Of a stretch of 64,000 bases of DNA, positions 1 through 9,664 are shown piece by piece. A model generated the notes under the pieces. It was not told the origin of the DNA. It ran no database searches and saw only the letters and a list, made by a program, of their open reading frames with translations. Source of the stretch: Kaistia terrae (lineage in GTDB: Bacteria > Pseudomonadota > Alphaproteobacteria > Rhizobiales > Kaistiaceae); contig NZ_JAPKNH010000014.1 in NCBI RefSeq assembly GCF_026344005.1, positions 1-64,000 on the forward strand, written 5' to 3'. Position 1 is the stretch's first letter. Each line of letters opens with the position of its first letter. The translations under genes and the position numbers were made by a program.

Positions 1-67
1 TGGATCTTGCTCTAGCGGGCTAGGCCGCAACGCAGAGGATCCCGGGCAGCGCTTGCGAGTTCTGCTG

Positions 68-118
68 GACCCTCCTTCGAGGCTTCGCTGCGCGAAGCAC
101 CTCAGGATGATGGTCGAG
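68..118. repeat. Dispersed palindromic repeat, family A (CCTCCTTCGAGG...CCTCAGGATGATGG)
   Basis: This roughly 50-base unit reads GACCCTCCTTCGAGG, then a short GCTTCGC/GCGAAGC hairpin, then CCTCAGGATGATGGTCGAG. The same unit or its reverse complement recurs near 8.1-8.26, 53.86-53.98 and 55.06-55.22 kb, with a diverged version at 49.8-49.95 kb. All copies are intergenic. The internal dyad and the recurrence suggest a REP/RUP-like non-autonomous repeat. The rest of bases 1-183 shows no gene. Confidence 0.75.
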
Positions 119-183
119 GGGGGCGAAGGCTGACTATGGGGCCATGAGGTCCCTGCCCCATCCCGCCACCTTCAACTGGCGGA

Positions 184-1323
184 CTACGCGCCCCGCCATT
201 CCTCCCGCACCGCCTCGTCGGCCTCCGCGGCCATCGCGCCCGGACGGGACGCTTCGAACTCGGCCGAGGCCAGGCGCGAAAACGCCCAGACGGCGGCGCC
301 CCTGACAACCGGGGCCGGATCGTCCAGCAGGGTCCGCACCGCGCCCAGCAGGGCCGCGTCGCCGGAATTGCCGATCGCGATCAGGACGTTGCGCACAAAG
401 CGATCGCGGCCGATGCGCTTGACCGGCGAGCCGGAAAAGAAGGCCCGGAAGGCCGCGTCGTCGAGCGCCACAAGCTCCGAAAGCCTCGGCCCCTCATATT
501 CGGGCCGCGCCTTCAGCTTCATCTCCGAGGCCGCTTTCGCAAACTTGTTCCACGGACAGGCCGCGAGGCAATCGTCGCAGCCATAGATCCGGTTGCCCAT
601 GGCGACGCGGAATTCACGCGGGATCGGCCCGGCATTCTCGATCGTCAGATAGGAAATGCAGCGCCGCGCATCGATGCGGTATGGCGATGGAAAAGCGTTG
701 GTCGGGCACGCGTCGAGGCAGGCCCGGCACTTGCCGCAATGATCGCGCTCCGGCGCATCGACGGGGAGCTCGAGCGCCGTGAAGATCGAGCCGAGAAACA
801 GCCACGAGCCGAATTCGCGCGAGACGAGATTGGTGTGCTTGCCCTGCCAGCCAAGCCCAGACGCTTCGCCAAGCGGCTTTTCCATCACCGGGGCCGTATC
901 GACGAAGACCTTGACCTCGGCGCCGGTGCGCGAAGCGAGGCGGCCGGCAACCTGCTTCAGCTTGCCCTTGATGATGTCGTGATAGTCGCGGTTGCGCGCA
1001 TAGACGGAGATGTTGCCGCGATCACGCGCTTCCAGCAGCGTGCGCGGATCGTCTTCCGGGCCATAGTTGAGGCCGAGCATGATGACGGTGCGGACATCCG
1101 GCCAAAGCACAGTCGGATCCGCACGGCGCGCGGCCGTCTCCTCCATCCAGGCCATGGAGCCGTGGTGGCCGTCCCTCAGGAAAGCGTGTAGCCGCTCTGG
1201 CGCCAGCGGAATGGCATCGGGACCGGTGATGCGGACGACGCTGAAGCCCTCGGCCAGCGCATCGGCGATCAGCCGCGCCTTCTCCGCCTGAAGCTGCTTT
1301 GGCGTCAGGAGAGCTTGGGTCAG
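184..1323 (-). CDS. queG: Epoxyqueuosine reductase QueG
   Basis: QueG makes queuosine in tRNA wobble positions by reducing epoxyqueuosine, the last step of the pathway, using cobalamin and two 4Fe-4S clusters in the cytoplasm. The protein carries the two cysteine clusters [12 protein letters not shown] and [11 protein letters not shown] and ends in a short HEAT-like segment. The start is unclear. The first ATG upstream (1449) would overlap the preceding gst/fzlA-like gene by 130 bases and add about 45 residues unlike the family. Homology begins near [10 protein letters not shown] (about 1308), where only CTG codons (1323, 1308) are available. The end is secure; the start given here is approximate. 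It lies directly downstream of the GST-fold gene on the same strand and is probably co-transcribed with it. Confidence 0.9.
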   Translation of the reverse strand: MTQALLTPKQLQAEKARLIADALAEGFSVVRITGPDAIPLAPERLHAFLRDGHHGSMAWMEETAARRADPTVLWPDVRTVIMLGLNYGPEDDPRTLLEARDRGNISVYARNRDYHDIIKGKLKQVAGRLASRTGAEVKVFVDTAPVMEKPLGEASGLGWQGKHTNLVSREFGSWLFLGSIFTALELPVDAPERDHCGKCRACLDACPTNAFPSPYRIDARRCISYLTIENAGPIPREFRVAMGNRIYGCDDCLAACPWNKFAKAASEMKLKARPEYEGPRLSELVALDDAAFRAFFSGSPVKRIGRDRFVRNVLIAIGNSGDAALLGAVRTLLDDPAPVVRGAAVWAFSRLASAEFEASRPGAMAAEADEAVREEWRGA

Positions 1324-2012
1324 AAGTCCAGGTCGATGTAATGCGGCGCCGGGGGAACGCCCCGCACCACGTCGTTCAGCAGCTGCCGGAACGACGGCCG
1401 CGACTTCACCCGCGCGTACCACGCCTTCGCCGCCTCGTCCGCCTCCCATGGCACCTCGCCAAGATAGTCGATGCAGGAGATCTCCGCGGCGGCCGCGAAG
1501 TCGGCAAGCGTCAGTTCACGCCCGGCCAGCCAGTTCCGCCGCGCCGCCAGATATCCAATGTACTGGATATGATAGCGGACATTCGCGCGCGCGGCACGAA
1601 TGGCGGCGGGATCGGGCGAGGTATTGCCTTCACCCTGCTTCATCTGCCGCTTGTAGATCTTTTCCGTAACGAGATAGCTCGTCACTTCGCCATGCAGTTT
1701 GCCGGAAAACCATTCGACGAGCCGGCGCACTTCGGCGCGGTCGGCCGCATGTTCCGGCATGAGCCGGACCTCGCCCATGCGGGCGCCCTTGGTTTCGACA
1801 AGATACTCCGTGATGACGGAGCCGCCGGCCACGACCGCTTCGTTGTCATCGATGAAGACCGGCAGGATTCCAGCCGGGTTCAGCGCCAAAAGGGCCGCAT
1901 TGCGGACCCATGGCTTCTCTTCGACGAATTCGACGGCCTCATCGTACTCCGACAGCACAAGTCGGGCATAACGCGAAGCGGCGGAAAAGGGATGATGATG
2001 GAGAAAGGACAT
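1320..2012 (-). CDS. fzlA: GST-fold protein, probable FtsZ-binding division protein FzlA
   Basis: This 230-residue protein has the N-terminal thioredoxin-like and C-terminal helical halves of the glutathione S-transferase superfamily. It starts [20 protein letters not shown] and lacks an obvious catalytic Ser/Cys. The C-terminal tail, [11 protein letters not shown], looks like the conserved tail of FzlA, the alphaproteobacterial GST homologue that binds FtsZ filaments and sets constriction rate. The family assignment as GST-like is secure, while the FzlA identity is recalled from the tail and from gene size and is less sure. The gene is divergent from uppP, another envelope gene, and overlaps the probable start region of queG downstream. 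Confidence 0.75.
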   Translation of the reverse strand: MSFLHHHPFSAASRYARLVLSEYDEAVEFVEEKPWVRNAALLALNPAGILPVFIDDNEAVVAGGSVITEYLVETKGARMGEVRLMPEHAADRAEVRRLVEWFSGKLHGEVTSYLVTEKIYKRQMKQGEGNTSPDPAAIRAARANVRYHIQYIGYLAARRNWLAGRELTLADFAAAAEISCIDYLGEVPWEADEAAKAWYARVKSRPSFRQLLNDVVRGVPPAPHYIDLDF

Positions 2013-2167
2013 TGATCCGCAGGTCGAGAGCTGACAGAGCGAAGCGATTCTGCGGCAGTGAGTGCAGTTGCGAGAACGGCTTCAGCGACCGCATATAGGC
2101 CGCGATTGTGGCGAGTATCAAGCCGATTCGCGGCTTTTGACTCTCAACACCGCTTGCAGGAACGATC

Positions 2168-2974
2168 ATGGATATCCCAGGTTTGCTGGATGCGCTTGTA
2201 CTCGGCCTGATCGAAGGCCTCACCGAATTCATCCCGGTCTCCTCGACCGGCCACCTGCTGCTGGCGGGGCACTTCCTCGGCTTCGACAGTCCGGGCCGCG
2301 CCTTCGAGGTGTTGATCCAGCTTGGTGCGATCCTGGCCATCCTGACGGTCTATTTCGGCCGGCTGCTCAAGATCGTGCACGATCTGCCCAGCGATCCGCG
2401 CACGCGCCGTTTCGTGCTCGGCGTGCTGCTCGCCTTCCTGCCGGCGGCCGTCATCGGCGCCGCGGGACACAGCTTCATCAAGCAGGTGCTGTTCGAGAGC
2501 CCGATGCTGATCTGCATCATGCTGATCGTCGGCGGCTTCATCCTGCTGATCGTCGATAGGCTCGATCTGAAGCCGCGCTATCACGACGCGATGGATTTTC
2601 CGCTCGGCATGTATCTGGGCATCGGCTTCGCACAGTGCCTGGCGATGATCCCCGGCGTATCGCGCTCGGGCTCATCCGTCGTCGCCGCCATGATGTTCGG
2701 CAGCGACAAGCGCGCCGCGGCGGAGTTCTCGTTCTTCCTGGCCATGCCGACCATGGCGGGCGCCTTCGCCTATGATCTCTACAAGAACCACGACATCCTG
2801 ACCGCCGCCAGCCTGTGGAACATCGCCGTCGGCTTCGTGGCGGCTTTCGTCGCCGGTGTCTTCGTCGTTCGCCGACTGCTCGATTTCGTCAGCCAGCGCG
2901 GTTTCGCACCCTTCGCCTATTGGCGCATCATCGTGGGAGCCATCGGCCTCGCGGCGGTCCTCACCTTCGGGTGA
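2168..2974 (+). CDS. uppP: Undecaprenyl-diphosphate phosphatase UppP (BacA family)
   Basis: UppP dephosphorylates undecaprenyl pyrophosphate at the inner membrane and so recycles the lipid carrier for peptidoglycan and other envelope polymers. The 268-residue protein is highly hydrophobic with several membrane spans. It shows both family signatures: EGLTE..PVSSTGH at residues 16-29, and PGVSRSGSS near residues 161-169, which together build the active site. The length is typical. It is divergent from the FzlA-like gene across about 155 bases and ends in a strong hairpin shared with the convergent SDR gene. Confidence 0.95.
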   Translation: MDIPGLLDALVLGLIEGLTEFIPVSSTGHLLLAGHFLGFDSPGRAFEVLIQLGAILAILTVYFGRLLKIVHDLPSDPRTRRFVLGVLLAFLPAAVIGAAGHSFIKQVLFESPMLICIMLIVGGFILLIVDRLDLKPRYHDAMDFPLGMYLGIGFAQCLAMIPGVSRSGSSVVAAMMFGSDKRAAAEFSFFLAMPTMAGAFAYDLYKNHDILTAASLWNIAVGFVAAFVAGVFVVRRLLDFVSQRGFAPFAYWRIIVGAIGLAAVLTFG

Positions 2975-3002
2975 GCCATCGGTCCGACTGATGACGGAAT
3001 GA

Positions 3003-3038
3003 AAAAGCCCTCGCCGGGGATACCGGGCGAGGGCTTTT
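3003..3038. terminator. Bidirectional rho-independent terminator between uppP and the SDR gene
   Basis: The sequence AAAAGCCCTCGCC - GGGGATACCG - GGCGAGGGCTTTT forms a 13-base-pair stem, with A's on the left and T's on the right. It can therefore end transcription from both convergent genes (uppP to the left, the SDR gene to the right). Confidence 0.9.
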
Positions 3039-3074
3039 CTTATTGGATCCAACAACCGAATTGGCAGGCGCCGA

Positions 3075-4046
3075 TTACGCCGTGCGCTTGTGGTCGAACT
3101 GGCCGTGCGGCTTGAAGCGCTGCAGATAGGACGGCAGTTCCGCGAGCATATTGCTCGGATGGATGCCGATACCGGCCAGCGTACAACCTTCCGCTTCGGC
3201 GGCGGCCGAAACGACATTGTCGGTCTTCAGCAGGCGAACCTGATCGACGGTCAGGAGCGGCTTCGGCAGCCACTGGGCAATCGTCGCACCATAATGCGCC
3301 ATCGTCCACGGCACCGAGACCAGCAGCGGCGAACGCTCGATCTCTGCCAGCAGCAGTTCCATGCACTGGCGGAATGTCTTCACTTCCGGGCCGCCGATCT
3401 CATAAATCGTACCGCCGGCCAATTGGCCCTCGACGGCGCGAGCGATCGCTTCCGCCACATCGGCGACGAAGACGGGCTGCAGCTTGGTCGCGCCGCCGCC
3501 GATCAGCGGCAGAATGGGCGAAATGCGGGCCATGTCGCCGAAGCGGTTGAAGAACTGGTCTTCCGGTCCGAACACGATCGAGGGACGCAGGATGACGGCA
3601 TTGGGCACGGTCTCGAGAACGGCGTCCTCGCCCAGAGCCTTGGTGCGGGCATAGAGCGATTCCGACTTCGGATCCGCGCCGAGCGCCGACTGATGCACCA
3701 GCGTCTGGATGCCGGCAGCGCGCGTTGCCTCGGCCACCGCGCGGGCGCCGAAATTATGCAGGACGGAGAAATTCTGGCGGCCGCTCTCGTTCAGGATGCC
3801 GACGAGATTGACGACCGCGTCCGCGCCCTGAACCGCCCGATCGACCGACCAGCGATAGCGCAAATTCGCCTGGACCGGCATGATCTGGCCGACAGCGCCA
3901 AGCGGCTGCAGATGACCGGCAAGATCCGGGCGTCGCACGGCGACACGGATGCGCCAGCCGCGCTTGGCGAGCGCGCGCACCACATGACGGCCGATGAAGC
4001 CAGAGCCGCCGAAAACCGTGACCAGTTTGTCGGTACCCGTCGCCAT
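3075..4046 (-). CDS. Complex I NDUFA9-like NAD(P)-binding SDR-family protein
   Basis: The 323-residue protein opens with a Rossmann nucleotide-binding motif, GGSGFIG at residues 13-19, followed by the atypical extended-SDR pattern seen in NDUFA9-like proteins of alphaproteobacteria (VVNLVGILNESGRQNF, LRPSIVFGPEDQFFNRF). In mitochondria NDUFA9 is an accessory subunit of complex I that binds NADPH. The bacterial role is not established, and a link to ubiquinone or complex I is inference. It sits on the minus strand, 78 bases downstream of hrcA and convergent with uppP. Confidence 0.85.
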   Translation of the reverse strand: MATGTDKLVTVFGGSGFIGRHVVRALAKRGWRIRVAVRRPDLAGHLQPLGAVGQIMPVQANLRYRWSVDRAVQGADAVVNLVGILNESGRQNFSVLHNFGARAVAEATRAAGIQTLVHQSALGADPKSESLYARTKALGEDAVLETVPNAVILRPSIVFGPEDQFFNRFGDMARISPILPLIGGGATKLQPVFVADVAEAIARAVEGQLAGGTIYEIGGPEVKTFRQCMELLLAEIERSPLLVSVPWTMAHYGATIAQWLPKPLLTVDQVRLLKTDNVVSAAAEAEGCTLAGIGIHPSNMLAELPSYLQRFKPHGQFDHKRTA

Positions 4047-4124
4047 GTTCTCGTCTCCACTCTATATTTGAAGCGTTCTCATATCGGCTCGCTGGCGCGC
4101 TGTACAGTCGCCAGACGGTCGCGC

Positions 4125-5210
4125 TCAGCCGATCAGCCGGCCCACCAGCTTGGCGGTATAATCGACCATCGGCACGATACGCGCATAATTGAGCCGCGTC
4201 GGCCCAATGACGCCGAGAACGCCGACCACCCGGCTCTCGGAATCGCGATAGGGCGACACCACCAGGGACGAACCGGAGAGCGAGAACAGCTTGTTCTCCG
4301 AACCGATGAAAATCCGCACCCCGTCGCCCGCTTCTGCACTGCCGAGCAGGTGAACCAGCTCGCGCTGCGTCTCGATATCGTCGAACAGCAGGCGGATGCG
4401 CTCAAGATCCTCGGCGGCGCGAACGTCCTCGAGCAAATTGGCCTGGCCGCGCACGATCAGCGTATCGGGGCGCAGTCCGGTCGCCTCGACCCAACTCGCC
4501 AGCCCCGCATCGACCAGGCGCGCCGTCAACTGATCCAGTTCGGCGCGGACCTGTTCCTGCCGCTGGTTCAGTTCGGCGCGTGCTTCCGGCAGGCTGCGAC
4601 CGCGCAGATGCGTATTGAGGTAGTTCGAGGCCTCGACCAGGCTCGACGGCGTCGTGCCGGGATCGAGGTCAATCAGACGGTTCTCGACCGATCCATCTTC
4701 GCCGACCAGCACGACCAGCGCCTTGGTCGGCTCCAGACGAACGAATTCTATGTGTTTCAGCCGCTGGTCGCTTTTCGACGCGAGCACCACGCCGGCGCCG
4801 CGCGAAAGACCCGAAAGCATGCGCCCGGCCTCGCTCAGCACGCCATCAACCGTCCGCCCGGCGCCACCGCCGGCAACCTGGCTTTCAATGTCGCGCCGTT
4901 CGTCGGAGGTCAGGTCGCCAACTTCGAGCATGGCGTCGACGAACAGCCGCAGGCCACTTTGGGTCGGCAGTCGGCCGGCCGAGGTATGGGGCGCGTAGAT
5001 CAGGCCGAGGCCTTCCAGATCCGCCATGACATTTCGCACGGAGGCGGGAGACAGGGCCATCGGCAGGATGCGCGCAAGATTGCGCGAACCGAGCGGCTCC
5101 CCCGTCTCCAGATAGCTGTCGACGATGCGCTTAAAGATTTCGCGCGAGCGCTGATCGAGCGCGGAAAGCGCCGAAGTCGCCGTATCGGAGGCCATGCGGT
5201 CCACGGGCAA
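4125..5210 (-). CDS. hrcA: Heat-inducible transcription repressor HrcA
   Basis: HrcA represses chaperone operons by binding CIRCE elements and needs GroEL to fold into its active form. The N-terminal winged helix (about residues 10-85: [40 protein letters not shown]) and the family ending ([12 protein letters not shown]) are clear. Two starts are possible: a TTG at 5210 preceded by AGAGGATCC at good spacing, or an ATG at 5195 (MASDTATSA) with a poor ribosome site. I prefer the TTG. The usual partner grpE is about 11 kb away rather than adjacent. I found no CIRCE element in the hrcA-rph gap. Confidence 0.95.
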   Translation of the reverse strand: MPVDRMASDTATSALSALDQRSREIFKRIVDSYLETGEPLGSRNLARILPMALSPASVRNVMADLEGLGLIYAPHTSAGRLPTQSGLRLFVDAMLEVGDLTSDERRDIESQVAGGGAGRTVDGVLSEAGRMLSGLSRGAGVVLASKSDQRLKHIEFVRLEPTKALVVLVGEDGSVENRLIDLDPGTTPSSLVEASNYLNTHLRGRSLPEARAELNQRQEQVRAELDQLTARLVDAGLASWVEATGLRPDTLIVRGQANLLEDVRAAEDLERIRLLFDDIETQRELVHLLGSAEAGDGVRIFIGSENKLFSLSGSSLVVSPYRDSESRVVGVLGVIGPTRLNYARIVPMVDYTAKLVGRLIG

Positions 5211-5344
5211 GACGCTGGATCCTCTGTTCGAATGCTTCGATCTATTTGATTAAGTGTCGATTTTCGTGCCCGGTTCAAGCAGGGCTTTACGTTTCGAGCC
5301 ACCGACCTGTACAAGCGGGCCAACGAAACAGCCAGGAATATCCC

Positions 5345-6058
5345 ATGCGACCTTCAAAACGCGCCCCGGACGTACTGCGCGCGGTAACGCTCGAACGCGG
5401 TGTTGCCAAGCACGCAGAGGGTTCGTGCCTGGTCAAGTTCGGCGATACGCATGTGCTTTGCACCGCCAGCCTCGAAGACAAGCCGCCATCCTGGCTGCGT
5501 GGCTCGGGCAAGGGTTGGGTCACGGCCGAATACGGCATGCTGCCGCGCTCGACCGGCGACCGGATGCGCCGCGAGGCCGCGACCGGCAAGCAGTCCGGCC
5601 GGACGCAGGAAATCCAGCGCCTGATCGGTCGCTCGCTGCGCGCCGTCGTCGATCTCGTCCATCTCGGCGAGAAGCAGATCACCATCGACTGCGACGTGCT
5701 GCAGGCCGATGGCGGCACCCGTACGGCCTCGGTCACCGGCGCCTGGGTGGCGCTGCATGACTGCGTCGCCTGGATGAAGTCGCGCGACATGGTCGGCCCG
5801 AAGGTCATCCGCGATCACGTCGCTGCCGTTTCGGTCGGCATGTATCGCGGCACGCCCGTACTCGATCTCGACTACGCCGAGGATTCCGAGGCCGAGACGG
5901 ATGCGAATTTCGTCATGACCGGCTCCGGCGGCATTGTCGAAATCCAGGGCACGGCCGAGGGCAAGCCCTTCAATGAAGCCGAGCTGACCGCGATGCTGAC
6001 GCTTGCCAAGAACGGCATCGTCGATCTGGTCGAGCTGCAGAAGCTGGCCATTTCCTGA
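5345..6058 (+). CDS. rph: Ribonuclease PH
   Basis: RNase PH is a phosphate-dependent 3'-to-5' exonuclease that trims tRNA precursors and other RNAs. The start [19 protein letters not shown] is the family N-terminus, and an AGGAA lies just upstream of ATG 5345. An upstream in-frame ATG at 5246 adds an unrelated 33 residues and is not used here. The 237-residue product contains the expected [20 protein letters not shown] and conserved phosphate-binding arginines. It is divergent from hrcA, and its stop overlaps the rdgB start by one base (TGATG), which implies an operon rph-rdgB-hemW. Confidence 0.97.
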   Translation: MRPSKRAPDVLRAVTLERGVAKHAEGSCLVKFGDTHVLCTASLEDKPPSWLRGSGKGWVTAEYGMLPRSTGDRMRREAATGKQSGRTQEIQRLIGRSLRAVVDLVHLGEKQITIDCDVLQADGGTRTASVTGAWVALHDCVAWMKSRDMVGPKVIRDHVAAVSVGMYRGTPVLDLDYAEDSEAETDANFVMTGSGGIVEIQGTAEGKPFNEAELTAMLTLAKNGIVDLVELQKLAIS

Positions 6059-6708
6059 TGAACGCTCCGAACAACCGCCTGTCTTCCGGCGACACGCTCG
6101 TGCTCGCCTCGCACAATGGCGGCAAGCTGCGCGAATTCGCCGGGCTGCTGGCGCCGTTCGGGCTCAAGGTGATCTCGGCAGGCGAACTCGGCCTGCCGGT
6201 TCCCGACGAAACCGGCACCACCTTCGAGGAAAACGCCGCGATCAAGGCGCATGCCGCCGCCAAGGCGTCGGGCTTCCCGGCGCTCTCGGACGATTCCGGA
6301 CTCTGCGTCGATGCGATCGGCGGCGATCCCGGCGTCTATTCCGCCGATTGGGCAGCCCCCGATGGCGATTTCGCCCGCGCCATGCGCAACGTCGAAGAGA
6401 AGCTGCAGCAAGCCGGCGCCACCTCGCCGGACAAGCGCACCGGCCGTTTCGTCGCCGTGCTCTGCCTCGCCTTCCCGGATGGCACGACGCGCAATTATCG
6501 CGGCGAGATCGACGGCACGCTGGTCTGGCCGCCGCGCGGCGAGCTCGGCTTCGGCTATGATCCAGCCTTCCTGCCCGAGGGCCATGCGCTGACCTTTGGC
6601 GAGATGGTCGCGGAAGAAAAGCACGGCTGGTCGGCCGGACGGACCGATGCGCTGTCGCACCGGGCACGCGCTTTCGCGCTGTTCGCCCAAAACGAACTCG
6701 GGGCCTGA
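6058..6708 (+). CDS. rdgB: RdgB/HAM1 family non-canonical purine NTP pyrophosphatase
   Basis: This enzyme hydrolyses XTP, ITP and dITP to monophosphates and keeps deaminated purines out of nucleic acids. The 216-residue protein shows the HAM1 motifs: [12 protein letters not shown] near residues 17-28, the metal-binding [13 protein letters not shown] near residue 80, and the substrate-binding [12 protein letters not shown] near residue 162. It is translationally coupled to rph by a one-base overlap and followed 5 bases later by hemW. Confidence 0.96.
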   Translation: MNAPNNRLSSGDTLVLASHNGGKLREFAGLLAPFGLKVISAGELGLPVPDETGTTFEENAAIKAHAAAKASGFPALSDDSGLCVDAIGGDPGVYSADWAAPDGDFARAMRNVEEKLQQAGATSPDKRTGRFVAVLCLAFPDGTTRNYRGEIDGTLVWPPRGELGFGYDPAFLPEGHALTFGEMVAEEKHGWSAGRTDALSHRARAFALFAQNELGA

Positions 6709-6713
6709 ACCCG

Positions 6714-7871
6714 ATGACCGCACCGATCGAACCCGGATTTGGCGTTTATGTGCACTGGCCTTTCTGCGCGGCCAAGTGCCCCTATTGCGACTTCAACTCG
6801 CATGTCCGCCACCAGGGGGTCGATCAGGAGCGGTTCGCCAAGGCGTTCGTCACCGAGATCAAGACGATGGCGGCCAAGTCGCCCGGCAAGACCGTCGACT
6901 CGATCTTCCTCGGCGGCGGCACGCCGTCGCTGATGGATCCGAAGACCGTCGGAATCATCCTCGACGCGATCGGCGCGGCGTGGAACGTCGCTCCGGACGC
7001 TGAAATCTCGATGGAGGCCAACCCCTCCAGCGTCGAGGCGGAACGGTTTCGCGGCTATCGCGCCGCCGGCGTCAATCGCGTCTCGCTCGGCGTGCAGGCG
7101 CTGAACGATGGGGATCTGAAGGCGCTCGGCCGGGTGCACAATGTCGAGGAGGCCATGCGCGCCATCGACATCGCCCGCGCCACGTTTCCACGCCTGTCCT
7201 TCGACCTGATCTACGCTCGTCCGGGCCAGACACCGGATATGTGGCGGGCCGAGCTGATGCAGGCGCTGGAACGCGCCTCCGATCATATGTCGCTCTACCA
7301 GCTCACCATCGAGCCGGGCACGATGTTCGAGAAGCTCTACGCGGCCGGCAAGCTGGTGATCCCGGACGAGGATACGGCAGCCACCCTCTTCGAGATCACA
7401 CAGGAAGTCTGCGACAAGCACGGCCGGCCGGCCTACGAGATCTCCAACCACGCGGTTCCCGGCGGCGAGTGCCGGCACAATCTCGTCTATTGGCGCTATG
7501 GCGAATATGCCGGCATCGGTCCCGGCGCCCATGGCCGCCTGATCATCGACGGCAAGCGCCACGCGACCGCAACGACGCTCCTGCCGGAAACCTGGCTCGG
7601 ACGCGTCGAGTCCTGGGGCGACGGCATCGAGACCGATGACATCCTGACGCCGGAGGAATCCGGCGACGAGATGCTGCTAATGGGTCTCAGGCTCACCGAA
7701 GGCATCGACCTTCGTCGCTACAAGGCGATCGCCGGCCGTACGCTCGATCCGCGTCGCATGGCCGATCTGATCGAGCACGGCATGGTCGAGCAGATCGACG
7801 AAAACCGCATCCGCGCGACGCGCTCCGGTTCGTTCGTGCTCGACGCCGTGGTCGCCGACCTGGCGGCCTGA
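6714..7871 (+). CDS. hemW: Radical SAM heme chaperone HemW
   Basis: HemW (formerly annotated HemN-like) is a radical SAM protein that binds heme and passes it to membrane targets. It is distinct from true coproporphyrinogen dehydrogenase. The 385-residue protein has the radical SAM cluster at Cys18, Cys22 and Cys25 (CAAKCPYC), then the SAM-binding GGGTPSL, and a C-terminal HemW domain (NLVYWRYGEYAGIGPGAHG). It lacks the extra N-terminal segment that marks HemN. It is the last gene of the rph-rdgB-hemW run and is followed by a repeat block. Confidence 0.93.
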   Translation: MTAPIEPGFGVYVHWPFCAAKCPYCDFNSHVRHQGVDQERFAKAFVTEIKTMAAKSPGKTVDSIFLGGGTPSLMDPKTVGIILDAIGAAWNVAPDAEISMEANPSSVEAERFRGYRAAGVNRVSLGVQALNDGDLKALGRVHNVEEAMRAIDIARATFPRLSFDLIYARPGQTPDMWRAELMQALERASDHMSLYQLTIEPGTMFEKLYAAGKLVIPDEDTAATLFEITQEVCDKHGRPAYEISNHAVPGGECRHNLVYWRYGEYAGIGPGAHGRLIIDGKRHATATTLLPETWLGRVESWGDGIETDDILTPEESGDEMLLMGLRLTEGIDLRRYKAIAGRTLDPRRMADLIEHGMVEQIDENRIRATRSGSFVLDAVVADLAA

Positions 7872-8310
7872 GCTTTCTTTCTCTCCGCTCCTGAAGAGTA
7901 GCCCCTCACCCCAGCCCTCTCCCGCAAGCGGTAGAGGGAGTCTGCCTGCGCCCGTTCGCTCGGATGGCGCCTGAGCGGCGACGGTGTGAAGACCGCCGGC
8001 CCAAAGCCCTCGCCCGCTCGCGGGAGAGGGTTGGGTGAGGGTCTTGCCGGCCTTTACCGACCGGCATGAGGACCAGGAAAACAGCTACTACGGACCCACA
8101 CTCGACCATCATCCTGAGGCGCCCGGCGAAGCCGGGCCTCGAAGGAGGGTCCAGAGAACGCCCGCAGGTCTGCGAGACCGACCGCCCCTGAAAAAGCAGA
8201 GCGCCCGCCGAACCCTCCTTCGAGGCTTCGCTGACGCGAAGCGCCTCAGGATGATGGTCGAGCAAAACGATCCGCTGGAAGGTCCAGAGAAGACGGTGCG
8301 AAGTCGCCGC
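7872..8310. other. Intergenic block of inverted repeats between convergent hemW and the LpoA-like gene
   Basis: This 440-base stretch has no credible gene. It holds one inverted pair of a CCCTCACCC..CCTCTCCCGC element (7903-7925 and 8020-8041) and one inverted pair of the family A repeat (8101-8152 and 8210-8262). Each pair can fold back on itself, so the block may act as a transcription barrier between the two convergent genes. That function is inference. Confidence 0.8.
8101..8262. repeat. Inverted pair of family A repeats
   Basis: The left unit reads ACCATCATCCTGAGGCGC, a hairpin, then CCTCGAAGGAGGGTCC. The right unit is its reverse complement, AACCCTCCTTCGAGG, a hairpin, then CCTCAGGATGATGGTCGAG. 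The two units face each other across about 57 bases, which resembles a BIME-like arrangement. Confidence 0.85.
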
Positions 8311-9534
8311 CTACGTCCCGGTGCGGGCAAATGTCTGCGGGGCGCGGTCGATCATGACCGGGGTGCCGCCGCCGAGCTCATAGACCGCGAGCTGACGCTG
8401 ATTGGTGCCATCGGGGAGGAAGCGGAAGGCGCCGTCGACGCCGATGAAGCCGTTCGGATTGGCCAAGGTGTCGGCGTTGAAGCGCTTGTCGCCATAGCGC
8501 GCGGCAAGCCCGGCTGCGAGGCTTGTCGCATCATAGCCGAGCGAGGCGGTGCGCAACGGCGGCGCGCCGAAGACGCCCTGATAGCGGACGGCGAAGGCGG
8601 CATAGCCGGCACGATCGGGCGCCGGATACCAGCCGCCGCGCAGCGTCGGTTCGGCGGCGATGCGCGGATCGTCCCACTGGCCAGAACCGAGGAACTTGAC
8701 CTGGCCCGGCCTTATGCCGCGGGCGGAAAAGATCTGCGCCAGGAACGGCGCGGCATCGCCGGCGTCAGGCATGAACACGGCGTCGACCTGCCCGCTCTGG
8801 ATCACCGCCGCGATCGCCTCCGCCTTCTGCTGCATGGCGACCCGGTCGAGGCCATAGCGCTCGATGGTGACGATGCGCGCTCCATTGGCGGTCGCAGCGC
8901 GCTGGACGGCCGCCTCCATCACCGTGCCATAGCCATTGTCCGGCAGCAGCGCCGCGATCGAGCGTTTCCCCTGCGACGCGGCATAGCTGATGATGCGGTC
9001 CGCGTCCGACTGCGGCAGGAAGCTCAACAGATAGACATTGCGAGCGGCGATGCTGGTATCGGTCGAGAAGGCCACGATCGGCACGCCGGCCGGTCTCGCG
9101 ACCGAGGCCGCCGCGGCAACGGATTGGGAAAAGAGCGGACCCATGATCAACTCGGCGCCCTGCGAAATCGCCTCGGTGGCGGCCTGGCGCGCGCCTTCCG
9201 GCGTGCCACGATCATCCTTGACGATAATCTGCAGATTGGCGCCGCCCTGGAACTCGCGCAGCGCCAGATCGGCGGCATTCTTCAGATTGGCGGCGATTGC
9301 CCCGGCATTGCCGGTGGCCGAGGACGGCACCAGCAGGGCGACGCGAACAGTGCCGGTGCCCAGCGTTTCACCGCTGACGGGCAGGTTGCCGTTCGCCGCT
9401 GGAGCCAGGCCGGCCCCGGCGCCAGAGCCACCAACGGTCGAGGAACAGGCCGTGAGCAGACCGAGCGCCGCGACGCAGGCAGTGAACACCCCTGCCCTGC
9501 GGCCATCCAGCCGTTCGGAACGAAACCAACCCAC
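8311..9534 (-). CDS. Penicillin-binding protein activator, LpoA-like periplasmic-binding-fold lipoprotein
   Basis: The protein has a lipoprotein signal (GVFTACVAALGLLTAC, lipidated Cys30) followed by a type I periplasmic-binding fold of the branched-chain amino acid receptor type (VRVALLVPSSATGNAG, MGPLFSQSV). The GTG at 9534 is the best start because AGGAGAAGG sits just upstream; 407 residues result. An ATG at 9690 would overlap divergent rsmI. Lying opposite rsmI-yraN is the same arrangement as lpoA/yraM in Enterobacteria, where LpoA activates PBP1A from the outer membrane. The specific role here is inferred from fold and synteny. Confidence 0.85.
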   Translation of the reverse strand: MGWFRSERLDGRRAGVFTACVAALGLLTACSSTVGGSGAGAGLAPAANGNLPVSGETLGTGTVRVALLVPSSATGNAGAIAANLKNAADLALREFQGGANLQIIVKDDRGTPEGARQAATEAISQGAELIMGPLFSQSVAAAASVARPAGVPIVAFSTDTSIAARNVYLLSFLPQSDADRIISYAASQGKRSIAALLPDNGYGTVMEAAVQRAATANGARIVTIERYGLDRVAMQQKAEAIAAVIQSGQVDAVFMPDAGDAAPFLAQIFSARGIRPGQVKFLGSGQWDDPRIAAEPTLRGGWYPAPDRAGYAAFAVRYQGVFGAPPLRTASLGYDATSLAAGLAARYGDKRFNADTLANPNGFIGVDGAFRFLPDGTNQRQLAVYELGGGTPVMIDRAPQTFARTGT

Positions 9535-9664
9535 ACGCCTTCTCCTGTTCAGCCGCAGGATGTAACTGTAGTGGAAAGCCACTGGTTGTTCAGCGGCAAA
9601 GAGCGGCGGTTTCGGTGAATTCAAGTCGGGTGTCACATCTCCACAACGTCGGCGCAGGCGCGTC

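Noticed and set aside
3090-5249. Long plus-strand open frame (about 719 codons) opposite the SDR gene and hrcA
   Set aside because: It runs antisense to two well-supported genes and crosses both, with a low-complexity Arg/Gln/His-rich product and no family signature; high GC makes such frames common.
5211-5344. CIRCE element expected near hrcA
   Set aside because: No TTAGCACTC-N9-GAGTGCTAA or close variant is present between hrcA and rph.
8035-9618. 527-codon plus-strand frame over the repeats and the LpoA-like gene
   Set aside because: It begins in repeat sequence and runs antisense to the lipoprotein gene, which has a lipobox and ribosome site.
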